Assembly (NCBI GenBank): GCA_036873755.1
Contig: JAVTVY010020560.1
Span: forward strand, 1-64,000
Length of the DNA: 64,000 nucleotides
Reading direction: 5' to 3'
Origin: Hanleya hanleyi
Lineage: Eukaryota > Mollusca > Polyplacophora > Lepidopleurida > Hanleyidae
The notes beneath the pieces were generated by a model that saw only the letters and a program-made list of their open reading frames with translations, was not told where the DNA came from and made no database searches. The position numbers and the translations under genes are program-made. Shown piece after piece: positions 1-11,739 of the stretch (position 1 is the stretch's first letter; every line of letters begins with the position of its first letter).

Positions 1-2350
1 AGAAGCGATAATTCAGCCCTGACCCCATCAACAAACCCTAATAATACTGTATAGCAGCACATATGTGCGGACAAGCGAGATCATAATATTGGAGATTATA
101 TATCATTAATATTAATTATATTGATGATTAAGCTTGACCCTTGTTGAGAGTTATGCTTGGGATATACAGAAGATATACTCCCCAAAATATCCGAAACAAC
201 TGCTTTGAGGTACAGGAATACATATAGTGATGTCCTATAGTAGGGTCAGAACATATCTGGAAAGTAGGTATGTTTGTGGGCATTTTCCTGTGTGATATTA
301 AACCCTACAAATAGGTTTCCAAGAACATACTGTTGATGTGACAATTTAATGTGTAAAGAAACCATAATTGTGTATTTAGAAAATATTTCATTGGGAATTT
401 GGAGAGGACTCCCGAGTGACGTCATGATGCAAGATAGCTTAACAAAACTGTTATCAATCGATTCCCTGTTTAATGGAGAGAAAATTGCTACCTCACTACT
501 GTGCATTGGTGTAAAATGAATAAAGTTATTAACACTGAAGCAAACCCACCCCCTTTCTTTTTTCGTGACGATAAGACTCGATACTGGTTCGTTTGAATGA
601 ATTTTTTACCTTACGGCAATATATTTCAAGACCACATCCGGTCTAACAAAAAAAAGTACATTAAATAAGCTTTCAAATGACATAGGATGTGGCCGTGTGT
701 ACGGGTGAGGAGGGGGGTGCATTTGACTCCTAAAATAAGGCGTATTTTTGCAAAACGCCGCTCGTCTAATATAGTGATGTTATAATAAAACTCCTGTACT
801 CAGGCTGTTGTGGGGTCGGGAAATACCAGGAGGGTGGGTATGTTTATAAACAAGTTCTTGTATTGCAGTGATCTATTCAATGCCGTCAGAAAATTAGATA
901 AATAATTCATGTAAAAACTGATGCTCACAGCACTCTTCGCCAATTTTGTAATTTTGTGCCACTCTGCGTCTTCCCGTATGTTTTGTGGATATTTTGAAAC
1001 GATCCCCTATTACAATTGTAAACTAATTTGTACGTTTGACAAACAATATACAGCTACGACGTCAAATGACTCTGAATGTATAAATCACGGTACTAATTTA
1101 TTTTTGGTGGCTGACATCCGAGAAACCCGTCCTCTAATGCAGTAGTTAGTGTTTCTTACCCAATATACCATGGTGCATGACGCTCATTAAATTGAGGATT
1201 TGAAAGGTAATCGCACCAAATCTTTGCCGAAGTATTTGACCGATGAGTAAATTCGACATCAGAACCATTTTGGCCATTTAACAAAGAAGTATTTCATCCA
1301 CAAAAAACTATTAACATGGTTTTTAGTGCGCTTGACGCAATTTAATTGTGTTTTGGTGATGTCCCCTCTGCGACGTCACAGGTCAATGCCGTCAAAATAC
1401 TTTTTGATATTAGACGATTTAAGAACCTTTGCGTACTCAATTGGCATCAACCATTTTTCCCTATGCCTGGTACGAGTGAAGATAATAGTCATTTTAATAC
1501 GTATACCCCCATTTTAAAAGTAGATAGATGCAATCCAATGGTTCTTGTATTTCCTAATTTTTCTAGCATACGGTAATAGTTTTCACCACCACATCCTACA
1601 TCATCTGAAAGAAGAGAGTCTAAGCTTCAAATGATATATAGTTTGCCTCTGTGCATTTTATTCTTCAAAACAGGGTCCCGATCACTCGTCTATAGTTGAA
1701 GACTATATAACTGAATAAAATGAATTTGTGATTCATCAAAAAATGCTACCTTGCCTATTTGGTTATTTTTGATGCATTTATAGGGAAGATTTTTTCTTGC
1801 CACAAAATATGACACCTCAAACCAAAATTAAACTTGATACTTTCAAATGATCAAACTTCTTAATATCTTGTGCGATAATACAATTTTGGTATAAGGTGTC
1901 ATTTTTTGGTTACAAGGGGAAATCCATCTGAAAATTGCCTAAAAAATACAAAAATGCATGTAGGTCAGGAAGCACATCTTGATGAACCATTAATTCATTT
2001 CTATGCCACTTATCATCGTAATTTTCCCGAGCTGATATTTCAGTATGCATTCTTCAAGAAAAATATGTTTTTGCAGGTTTTGGATTGAAAAATAATATCA
2101 GCTTTATCACCGTCCCACACAAAGGGGCGTTTTTTTCGAAGGAAATTCGAGATTTTCCCTGACAGGTGGACTTAAATTGAAAGAGAATTCAACCAATCAT
2201 AGAAGTGCTAGTATTTCTGAAAAAGTTGGTATGTTATATGGTTAGGGAGAAGTGTTGCTAACTTCAACTCGGGGAATATAGTAGGACTTGATGATTTTAT
2301 ATTGCTTTCAGTATTGGGAACTGATGTTGCTCTACTAGTAACATAGTATC
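1..2350. other. Unassigned AT-rich DNA
   Basis: I see no recognisable gene. Open frames are short (60-86 codons), start at random methionines and match no family I know. A few stretches look like very old duplicates of each other: GTAGGTATGTTTGTGG near 265 resembles GTGGGTATGTTTATAA near 835, and TCAATGCCGTCA recurs near 878 and 1383. This suggests a decayed tandem duplication of about 500-570 bp, but the similarity is weak. Confidence 0.4.
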
Positions 2351-2354
2351 CCAG

Positions 2355-4295
2355 CTCTTCGGAAAATTATAGTTGCTCTAGATACTGCACTCACACGATC
2401 TGCAAACGTTGGCAAAATGGTATAGGACTTGGCAAAAGCATCTAAAACACCGAATCAGATAAAGTGAAGAAAAATAGATCGACAGAATTGTTATTTTGCC
2501 GCTATATTAGGCGAGGTTACGTTTGTCCACCCTTCAGTATTTTGGGCATATTCTGGAACCATTCAGGCAAAGGCAATTAAGATTTTATTATGCTGAAGCC
2601 ACTGAAATTATTCCGCCTTTGGTATGGTTTAATATGTTTCTCTGTCGATAGCGATAAACAGTTATGCTGTCATAATGGAAGAAATATAAATCAATAGCCA
2701 GGCCCTAGTTCACTTTGTATAGGTTTTCCGTGCCAGGCAATTAAGCGAGAAATCGTAAGAAATCTCCTCGAAACGTTCGATATCTTTATGACGTAACATC
2801 AATATATTGTTAATGGTGAACTAATACAGAAACTGTATAGAAACACTCCCGGGAAAACTATTCCACTTGGACGTCAGCAGTATTTCAGATTGATTATAAA
2901 TGAATTGCCAATGTCTTTGATCGAAGTAGACCGAATTGAGCCTGACAATCCGTAGACATAGGCAACAATGACATGGGTCAAAATTAGTATTCGGCATTTT
3001 TAAGAGATAAAATAGAAAATCTTTAATCAGAAAGATCGCTTCGTTTATTATTTCGTGGGGGTATTCCGGATGGTGTTATCCAAATAGGGATTCAGGCATA
3101 GTTGATAACAATAACAGCTCAATTTACTATAACATTCAGTCGTAGCATGCACGTTCCATGGTCGTAGAATGTTAGCCAAGTTTTCACATGGCGTCTCGTA
3201 TCCTTTACGCCAGGCTTCGGTCATATTCCAACACATGCACATCGCAAACGAGTTTGTTCTCCACGGGCCTTAACCCAGCGCTCCACTCTCTTTAAATGCG
3301 ATAAACTTCATCCCTATTCGCCAGTTTAAAATCTATGCTCATTTGTTAAGCCCCCAGCAAAACTCCAATCGAAAAAACACGACAGTTCAGTTGGTTCGCG
3401 AATATTTTCTTTTCTCTAACCCTAACAGCTAAATGACGTGAAGATTTTATGAAGGCTTCCCAAATGGTTCTGGATTTTACACTTTCGAATAAGGGTGAAG
3501 TGTTTTTTGGTCGATGCATTGATTTAAGGACACGAGACACCATGTAAAACTTACAGAATATACTCCCTTTACGGCTGCAGCCGAACAAATGTCGCCCGTC
3601 CAGTTAATTCACTGAACAGTTGAACAGTACCGGTAATGGTTGTTTTGAAGATGCTCTGTATTTAATATGTCCACTCGGTCAATGGATATAGATAATCTGC
3701 AGAAATATTATCTTGGTGTTTTATAGTCCGAGCTCGAACTAGGGGTTTTGCTACAAAGTTTCCTTCAAGTACATACAGAAGAAAATTAGTTGTCACGTAC
3801 AATACCCATGATATAATCGGATTGGATGGTTTTAGCCGGTAGTAAATCGTAACCTGTGAAGCTCTTTTCAAAAGCAGAACTTTCCCTTATGACTTGTCAA
3901 CGATAGCGTGGAATGGTCAAAAGATCGCCTTTGATAATTCTCGGTACGCCTAAGCCGAACCACCAATCAACCAATATATCAACGAAGCCTGGCTACAATA
4001 TAATAGAGCATCCTCAAGTTGTCAAAGTTCTCCTATGCTTAATGTATAGGGAACGGTTTTGACCTGGCTAAGATGGCAGAAATTATGACGTATAGGCAAA
4101 TTATGTAAGTATCATAATTGAAGACTGCTTAATGTGCTTACCAATTTTTGCGTTTTATAGCTTGTTTTTATTACTAAGTATGGCAAATCGTGTTGTACTT
4201 CTCCATGTATTAGAAGTGTAACATGCACCACGCAGAGTGAAATCGACTGAAGGTGCCTGTAATCACTGGGGCGAGAACACCACCGCTGTTCCAGC
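2355..4295 (+). repeat. Dispersed ~2 kb repeat, copy 1 (partner at 57070-59290)
   Basis: This block is similar in the same orientation to 57070-59290. Matching landmarks in the same order are the GGCAAAAGC block (about 2430 / 57140), GGTTTAATATGTTTCTCTG (about 2625 / 57330), the TAATCGGATTGGATGG block (about 3815 / 58758) and ATCGACTGAAGGTGC near the right end (about 4240 / 59237). Divergence is substantial, with many indels. Neither copy keeps a shared open frame: the longest frames lie on opposite strands in the two copies (minus 3346-3588 here; plus 57889-58275 there). I therefore read it as a non-coding dispersed repeat or an old segmental duplication. I see no terminal inverted repeats or poly-A tail, and the class is unknown. 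Confidence 0.75.
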
Positions 4296-5821
4296 GTATC
4301 GAGATTACATCACTGGCATGACTGGGCTGGCTCATTTTCTCCTCTTTCGTTTGCAGACACTTTTGCTCCAAACCAGTTTTGCATACAGATGGCTTCACCT
4401 AATATTCAAGCCGCAGTTACTAACTCCTAACAGATAGCAGTCGTTCATGTGTCGTGACTGACAGCCATATAGGAAATTGTCTCGCAGATGTAATTGAATT
4501 TTATTTGGACACGAGTTTTTACGAGATTTTGCAGACAGAACTATCATATAAGATGGCATTGATTCACAAAACAGCGTTACCATATATTTCTTTGTATCGT
4601 AATGGTTTGTCTCATGTGTACAGTAGAACCACTTTCAATAATACCTTCTAATCAAATCTGCGCTAACCTAATCCAAATCAACTATCGATAAAATTTTGCC
4701 TGAGACTGTTTGCATCAGTGTACGAGTACAGTGGGTGTAACCGCTTATTGCCGGAGTTGTGAGACATCTGAATGCCGACAGCTTGAACGTTGTTAGATAA
4801 CTTGCTTGATATATGACATCATCCACGCCTGGATCAATGATTCTGTATAAGGGTCACCGAGAAATCTCGAGTAGCGAGCTCCTGATTGATGTTTCTCATT
4901 GTCTGAAGCTCCATACCCGTGATAGGAATCAAAGAGGTCCGAGTACACATCTAATACTTTTTAAACGGACAGGTATGAATGCCTAGTCATGGATTATATG
5001 GTGTTTGCTACGAAGACGCAATGATAACGAAGACTTGTCTTTATCACAATATGTTTTATTTATAGCTGCCTCAGAAGAGAATGATGTTTATAGAGTGGGC
5101 TGGGAGGGTTGTTCTTCTCGAACTTACGATCCTCAACAGTCACTTAGTTCTCGACCAGATATAGATTACAGATAAAAGGATTCCACTCGTCCGTTCATGA
5201 GAACTTGTAGTTCTCGTGGGAGGCGAGACTTAATGATGGTCATTCGAGAGGTCTGGCCAAACACCCAGTTAATGTCAGAGAGAGTTCAACAAATAACAAT
5301 GCTATGATCGATATGGTCGGGCTCTCTGAGGACACGGGCACATCAACACGAACACGGCAATAATACTGGCAAAAATACGGATCAGTCGGTATCCCGTTCC
5401 GCCATACGGCTCTGTTCTCATGTGGAACAGTGGACGGACAATGTGCATACACACACTATATGGATTAGTCCATCTTTTTTCTTTGTCGTGGTAAGTTTAA
5501 TTAATGTATCAGTATTGTAGTATCTATACGCACGATTGCGGTCCGATATCAGTTCTTACCATCGATGATAAGAGTTGATACCTTCGTTTCGAGCTGTTAC
5601 CAACGCGAGAACGGTCTTGTCTCAAAATCACCTCAAGTTGACCTCTAAAGCATCATTTCAAAAGCAAATGGTGAATGGTGGAGTAGTTTTACGCCACTGA
5701 CCTAAATGTAGCATCTCCACACGCACATACCGAACTCCAACGAAGCTGGCTCTTAATGGCATGCAATACATCATTGCTCGACAAATAAGGATTAATATCG
5801 CGCCAGTCATCTATGGTGTAC
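4296..5821. other. Unassigned DNA
   Basis: No gene, RNA or repeat recognised. Open frames are at most about 80 codons and resemble no known family. Confidence 0.4.
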
Positions 5822-6627
5822 TGTAAAACATGTTTCTTTCGCGTGCATGAATCTTTCGCGATTTTCGCGATTGGAATAAATCGCGAAAGTTTCATCCACG
5901 CGAAAGAAACATGTTCATATGACAAGGGCGAAGACAATAACGCAACAACAACAACGACAGATAAAGGACACGAGAGCCATTATTTTCGACATTAGCACAG
6001 TTGTAATGGTCTCACCACCAAAGCTCTATTCAGAAGCGACTGTTAAAGCACCGGATACAATTTAATATACTAGTACTAGTATTCTGCTAAAATATGTGAA
6101 GCAAGTGTAATATAAGAAACGATCATCAATGTCCTCGTATGCCGCCTTGATGCTGGCCGATTTGATCCCCTGTAGTGCTGGCGCGAATACACATTAAAAC
6201 CCATTGTCAGCTAAATTATGCCGACCAGAAATCCTCATCACAATCACGGTGGGCTTTGAAAACATCAAAAATGACAATCAAATGACAACTACCTGCATGA
6301 TATCTCGTGATATAGGGTTTGTTTACCTACGGGAATTCCTTTTAAGGCTGAAACAGCGGGATTGAAATAATCTGCCCCCAACAGCCAGGAGACCTGTTTG
6401 AATAACAGTACTGTAAAAAGACCACACTGAGAGCAACCACATGTGAATGCACATGGCTTTGCCGTTTTTGCCGCCTGCGGTATGTATTTCCCCATCTATT
6501 AGTATGATATATTTGTAAATTCATTTTTTTTTCTGGCACAGAGAGAATCGCGAAAGTTTCATGTCGCGAATTTTTTTAAATTGAAAAATCGCGAAAGTTT
6601 CATGTCGCGAAAGTTTCATGTTTTACA
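5822..6627. mobile_element. Foldback/MITE-like element with TGTAAAACATG terminal inverted repeats
   Basis: The 11-bp sequence TGTAAAACATG (5822-5832) is exactly inverted as CATGTTTTACA (6617-6627). Next to each end lie motifs built on TCGCGAAAGTTTCATG: at 6548-6563, 6589-6604 and 6605-6620 on the right, and within a long hairpin (5828-5914) on the left. The 806-bp interior has no transposase, only short frames. A diverged piece of the same motif occurs near 31518-31555. The structure fits a non-autonomous DNA transposon. I found no convincing target-site duplication, so the superfamily is open and the exact ends are inferred from the inverted repeat. Confidence 0.65.
5828..5914. repeat. Long hairpin inside the MITE-like element
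   Basis: ACATGTTTCTTTCGCGTG (5828-5845) pairs perfectly with its reverse complement at 5897-5914. The pairing continues inwards, with a few mismatches, through the CTTTCGCGATTT / AAATCGCGAAAG segments, leaving a loop of only about a dozen bases. Confidence 0.9.
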
Positions 6628-8065
6628 ATTTATTCTCTGATGCCATATGAAAGAAGATGTAATGTTATGTAACTCAACCACCTTGCTGTTGCTTATGGTT
6701 ATGTGAGACGTCAGTGAAGTCAACTATTTTGCGCACTACTATCCCCAGAATCCCAAGCGTGCCTTAGGTACAGGAGTGGGTGAGGTGCAGAGGAAGGGTG
6801 TTTCACTTCATTAGACCAGGCGACTACAGTATCTGCATATTATACAGAACCTGAAGAATGTTGAATCTCAGGACACGGATTGGCAAAATTCCACAGAATC
6901 TGGGAATGCCTTCGTATTAAATTGATATGCGGTAATTTAGGACCATTAAAATTCCAGCATATCATCGGATCGATCGATGGTACTCAGTTGGATGTTCAAA
7001 GAGACGCGATTGTCTATGCATATTGCAGCAAGCTGTAGAAGTAGCGGCTTGGAATCGCTTGGAAGCAGGTGGCCGTTTCTATGTGAACGATGAATCTGAA
7101 TTTTGATGCTCGCCGGTACAATAGACACATAGATGTTAGTTCGTAAAAGCTCTTGGAAAGCTCTGAGCTAATATATTGATTTCGTCCACCGAATCACTAT
7201 GAGTTTATCGAGTGGATATTAATTTGCTCGGAGGACCTACATCGTCTTAAATAAATGTATTTGTCAAACAAATATGTTTCGAATTTAGAAATTCACTCAT
7301 TTGTGCTCTGTAGTTAAGGAAATAACATGGAGACCCGATGATTTTGTATAGTACAATGTCTTTAGTCTGTTGTTACATTCCACCCACCCTTGGCGGCAAT
7401 GCAAAAACACAATCAGAAAGTTCGCTAGGTGGAGTTTCGGTATCACATAAGCGTTCGCCTAACTCCTCTTTCGGATCGCCTTTCGGTTGCATTGTTACCC
7501 ATGGCAACCAGACTTTGTGAACACGAAGGGCATAGTTCTTTAGGTCTGAGAGTAGAACGAGATACCTCTTGTCTACAATAAATCATCTCTATCATATCAT
7601 TGTTTTGATTTACTGGCTTTAAACACAGTGTATACGCTCATAATTGTATGAGTGAGATTATCTACATCGCTGCTCTCTTACAACATTTTCCAAGAAATGG
7701 ACGAGACATGGGCGATGATTAATGAGCGCATGGAATATTCAACGTGAAATATATTGCAGTGTTTCGATATTGTCTGTGGTTTGGAATAAAATTATGCCGT
7801 GGAATGAGAACCAAGATAACTCAATTTAGGCGTATATGAATATGTTGAGAGGGTCGATATATACGGCGTTGAGTTTTTTTTTAATTCGAAATGGTTCAGC
7901 TTTTCCCAAAGAAGCAATTGCACCAATAAACACATAAAGTTCCACAAATGTGTCGTGCGGAATTAATTGGATTAATATCTAGTCATGATATCTGTGTTAA
8001 TGCTTATTGAGTTCTGCAAGCGTTCGGAGGTAGCGGCTGTGTTAGCACGCCCGGTCTCCATACTG
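6628..8065. other. Unassigned DNA
   Basis: No recognisable gene or repeat in this 1.4 kb. Short frames such as 7338-7520 have no family signature. Confidence 0.4.
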
Positions 8066-8643
8066 TTAACCCTACCAGGCTTGTGTGGGGGGGGGGGGGG
8101 GGGGGCAAAATGGCCCCCTACCAAACTTTTTGGGCTATCTCCGGAACGGAGAGCTGCAACTTTGTGACTTTATAGTTTATCATATTGGGGTCATTTTAAG
8201 CCTATTGGCGTAACCCCACGAGCAGATAATCATGGGTAAATTCACGTGGGGTACCAAAAAAGTGATGTTTTCGTCATATTTCTTCAAAATTTCTGCTTTT
8301 CAGCGATGAAAAGTGGGCAAAAACTATTTTATTCCACATCACACTAATATTTACTAATTTAACATGCAGCTTTTGCAGAGAAATTGCATAAATAAAAAAT
8401 TCGGAAAATTTGACTGAAAAATCGACCAAAAATGTCGTTTTTGAAAATGACGTCACTGTGATGTCATCAAAGCGGCCATCTTGGATTATTTTACATTTTC
8501 TGGTAGAGCTTGATTTAAAGGTATGGTGTGGTAAGTTTCAGCTCCCTAGCTCAAGGGGTGAGAAAAATAATTAGGGGGAGGGGGGCATTTCGGCCCCTCC
8601 AGGCCTGGACATCTCCCAAAAAGCCCAGACCAGATAGGGTTAA
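8066..8643. mobile_element. piggyBac-type MITE (TTAA-flanked), copy 1
   Basis: The element is bounded by TTAA at 8066-8069 and 8640-8643. Between them it begins CCCTA and ends TAGGG. TTAA target duplication with C-rich starts and G-rich ends is the hallmark of the piggyBac superfamily. The interior (about 570 bp) contains a 19-G run, two GACGTCA-like motifs and no transposase, so it would be non-autonomous. A diverged relative lies at about 55340-55852, sharing for example the AATCATGGGTAAATTCA core and the ATATCATTG/GCGGCCATCTTGG region. The terminal inverted repeat is very short, so the superfamily call is moderate. Confidence 0.6.
8087..8105 (+). repeat. Poly-G run (19 G)
   Basis: Nineteen consecutive G residues lie near the left end of the TTAA-flanked MITE. 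Such a tract can form a G-quadruplex and is a likely site of length error in sequencing. Confidence 0.9.
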
Positions 8644-8974
8644 AGGCTGGTAGATGTAGGTTATTAATTTGCACGCGTTAAGTGAATACACCGCTAATAG
8701 TACAAGTTCGTCTAGGTTTACTATCGAAAGAAATTATTGTTATCCTCGCCTGAAGAAAAAGAGTAACTGAGCTACAACGGAGAGCCTTTTTATCTTACAT
8801 TGAATATTTTCATATAAAATTTCCACATTATTCTTCAAACTAGAGCATATTTAAGGGGTTTCGTTAGCTTTCGTTTACCGAAAGTCACCCAATATATCGG
8901 ACAAAACCTACATTTATAGAAAAATGAGCATTTATATCAATTGAGAATGAATAATGAACAGAATATGTCTCAAA

Positions 8975-10470
8975 TGCAAGCTTCTAGTCCGCCATTCAAT
9001 ATTCAGCCGTCGTCCGTTAACGAATTTCCGCGTTCATAATCCAAAGACCTAATTTATATAATAACATTAGCACCAAATGAAAAGTATACATCATAGTATA
9101 TATACAAACCGGCTAATTTCTGTTGAAAGAGAGAAGGCCCGCTTCCGATATGTATCGCCAAATTTGAGAAACTTCGAGTGGAGGCGCTTGATGATATAGC
9201 CCTGTTTTACAAGTTTCTGCAATAATGTTTTGTGACGTTGATTAAAGTCGTCACATTTAACACAGAATCTAGCAAATGCTACTAGGCGAGATATGTATAC
9301 GCCATATGCAGGTCCATCTGGTGTATTATTCTCCAGATAGGGATACATGTAGTTTACGATGTCGAAATTGTAATCATCTGTTTTGTCGTCAAGTCGACGA
9401 GAGAGAAGGCCCGCTTCATTTTTATAGAGATTTAGGTCTAAATAAAATGTGCCGCTAGGGCTATAGTTTCCTTCAAATCCAGTGAAGGTGGATATATATC
9501 CTTCACTGCCTCCTTTTTAAAACGATTATCCACAGCAAGAAGATCGTCTATATAGCGTTTGGTGAATGGGAAGGAATGGGCTTTGAAATTATGATTTTGA
9601 AACAATTCTATCAGCAAAGAAACATTCCAAGAATTCTGATCTATTACGTACAGTAGAGCAGAGGAAAGCCTTCTGGCGTCTGACATTAATATACCTGTGA
9701 CCTGTTTTATTGAATTGGAGCGATATGCAAGAACAAATCCATATCCATGCAACACCGATATTATTAAGGAACTAATTCGTTCAGTACAGTCCTGATGAGG
9801 AACAGTTGTATAGAGAGTCGAGGAATCCCTAGTAGATATAAGTCTATATGGCAGGTGTCCTACGCCAGCTAGTCTTCCGTAAGACTTTTTTAGTTTTTAA
9901 GTATCCACATGCACTCGACATCTGAATTTCTTGAAGTGACAGCACAATAATTCCCCCCAAAATGATTTAACTGCTTGCGGGGCTCTTGTTAACAAAGTTG
10001 ACAGGAGTTTAGTTGTAAAATTTTCTGGCATGGATGAGTATGACGATACAGATACACGAGGAATCGCTATACTCAACCCCTTAACCAACACCTGGTAATA
10101 GTTATATTTGCAAATAATATGATATTATTTGTGGCCTTATCTGCTGGAACAATAACGAATTACTTTGGCGGTCTGCAAGAACTTCCCGCATCATTGTGCC
10201 TCTCAATGTTTATTTTGCTTGGGAAAGGATATTTCTGTCGATGTGGCAGAAAGTAGCGACAACCTTACCTTTGGCAAGGGTCAAACAGCCGGTGAGAATT
10301 GTAGGCTTTACTTTTTCTCGTTTCAACCATTCAAGAACGTTAAAGATTATCGTTTGGTCGGCCATGAAAAATGTTTTAGGCAAAATAAGATCGGTTATCA
10401 TTGCACCCATATCGTGAACATATAATATAGAGATCTCTGGCTGAACGGATACAGTCGAAAACAATATTGA
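8975..10470 (-). mobile_element. Penelope-like (Naiad-type) retroelement, copy A, 5'-truncated and broken
   Basis: Read on the minus strand, the element enters in the middle of the reverse-transcriptase region near 10470 and runs to a 3' end near 8975. That end matches copies B and C: an ATTCAATATTCAGCCGTCGT block, then GCGGACTAGAAGC-type sequence. Coding pieces in order match the longer copy B (16757-19745). The N-terminal endonuclease is absent. The two elements lie about 6 kb apart on the same strand. Confidence 0.8.
9091..10464 (-). pseudogene. Penelope-like reverse transcriptase, copy A (broken)
   Basis: Reverse transcriptase of a Penelope-like element, which would copy element RNA at a nicked chromosomal target. 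The pieces on the minus strand are: 10464-10210 (KREKVKPT...HIDRNILSQAK region); a stretch with FVIVPADKATNN near 10180-10120; 10091-9897 (fingers/palm linker); 9755-9438 with the catalytic motif KRYIDDLLAVDN; and 9348-9091 with the thumb region PAYGVYISRLVAFAR. The pieces lie in different frames, separated by stop codons and indels. The polymerase motif with the first catalytic Asp lies between 9896 and 9756 and is shifted out of frame. It cannot be translated as one protein. The family is recognised from these motifs and from close agreement with copies B and C. Confidence 0.8.
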
Positions 10471-10627
10471 TCACTCTCGACCGGGACTAGTTTCAAAGGA
10501 GTTTGTGAGGTCTTGTGACAGACAGACATGACTGTCAGTGTCATCAGAATATAGGGTTTGCTCCAGGTGAAGTATGTGGACTACTTCTTGTATTAGATGA
10601 CTAGCTTTCGTGGTCATATATACATAA

Positions 10628-10789
10628 CACAACATAAAAAAGCGTACCTGAGATACAACACATATCATGTATCGTTAGATTTTTGGTATGTGCTTTAGAA
10701 TAGGTTAACCAGAAGACTATACTGTGAAGTCATGTGGCTCTGTCAGTATGTCGGCACCTATTCCCACTTCCCTTATATGCGTTGTAATT
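10628..10789 (+). mobile_element. Naiad-related 3' fragment (TTGTAATT subfamily), 5'-truncated
   Basis: About 160 bp closely matching the right part of 20372-20637 and the reverse complements of 12719-13170 and 38819-39276. Shared landmarks are CCTGAGATACAACACATATC, GAATAGGTTAACCAGAAGAC and GTATGTCGGCACC. The piece ends at the common TTGTAATT terminus. Different start points with one shared end are what 5' truncation during target-primed reverse transcription produces. Confidence 0.75.
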
Positions 10790-11739
10790 GATATATCCGC
10801 GATTAATATGCTTCGTCGCAGACAGAGTCATTCCTCCCAGGTTATTATAGCTGGGATTCGCCACCAGTGAGGATTTAATCGCCGGATACAGACACATGTA
10901 TATGTAATCCACCTACTCACGCGCCACATTTCGGAGAAATGGCTACCACTTACTCTAGAGAATTTTCTCGCAGAAGAGAATCTCCCTGGGCTAGAATGGC
11001 AACGTTAGCCCCAACATTCTAACGGCGCGTCCGATTGGTTAACATAGTTGCACATGCAGACCAACCATGATGTCTCTTCATCGCTCCGATGGATTAGACT
11101 ATGAGATGACATAAACTCTACAGTATAAATGATTTTACTTCTTGATCTGACGCTATTACACAAACTACCAGCTTTGCCTATAAATTTTTGCCAACTTTTT
11201 TTTGTTTTTTTGGCATATTTATATTTTTCTATGATCAGTAAATGTCGACAGATGTACAGGCTCCGATCGTGGGCAGTTTGAAGAGCCGATCTAGATCGAT
11301 TCAGAAACGGATCCGCCCGTCTAGTATGGGAAATTCAATTATACTGCGTGGGCTAGCTCCTTACTTCGACAAGTCATTTATTTTATTGAGAGCGGCATAT
11401 AACATCGGTCTGTGCCGCAAGACCGTATGGCCTGGAATGAGAAATAAATTACACGTCTTCATTTGAGTCAGCGAAAGTGGCTCAACATAAGATTGGCTTA
11501 GTGGTAGGTCTAGACGAGTAATGTAACACTATGTAATAGTAAACGATCGCTGACAAGCAAACACAATGCACATTTCATTTGCTCTGTCAGTTACCTCAAT
11601 TCTGTATCCGAAAGGTTACCTGTCTCTTGACATTCATTCTAAAAATTTTCATGTGGCAATAGAACATGGAAAGGGAAATTAGCAATGGTTTCCACGAATA
11701 GGACCAAGAATTAATGTTACTGTCCAGTACCAAGCAATA
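10790..11739. other. Unassigned DNA
   Basis: No gene or clear repeat recognised. One open frame of 74 codons (11242-11466, plus) has no known family match. Confidence 0.4.

Noticed and set aside
8079..8105. Sequencing artefact only at the 19-G run
   Set aside because: Length may be inaccurate, but the run lies inside a well-bounded TTAA-flanked element, so it is kept as a feature of that element.
9276..9458. Plus-strand frame over the Penelope thumb (and the similar minus-strand frame at 23394-23594)
   Set aside because: They are antisense shadows of the Penelope coding strand and appear in both copies because the underlying DNA is homologous.
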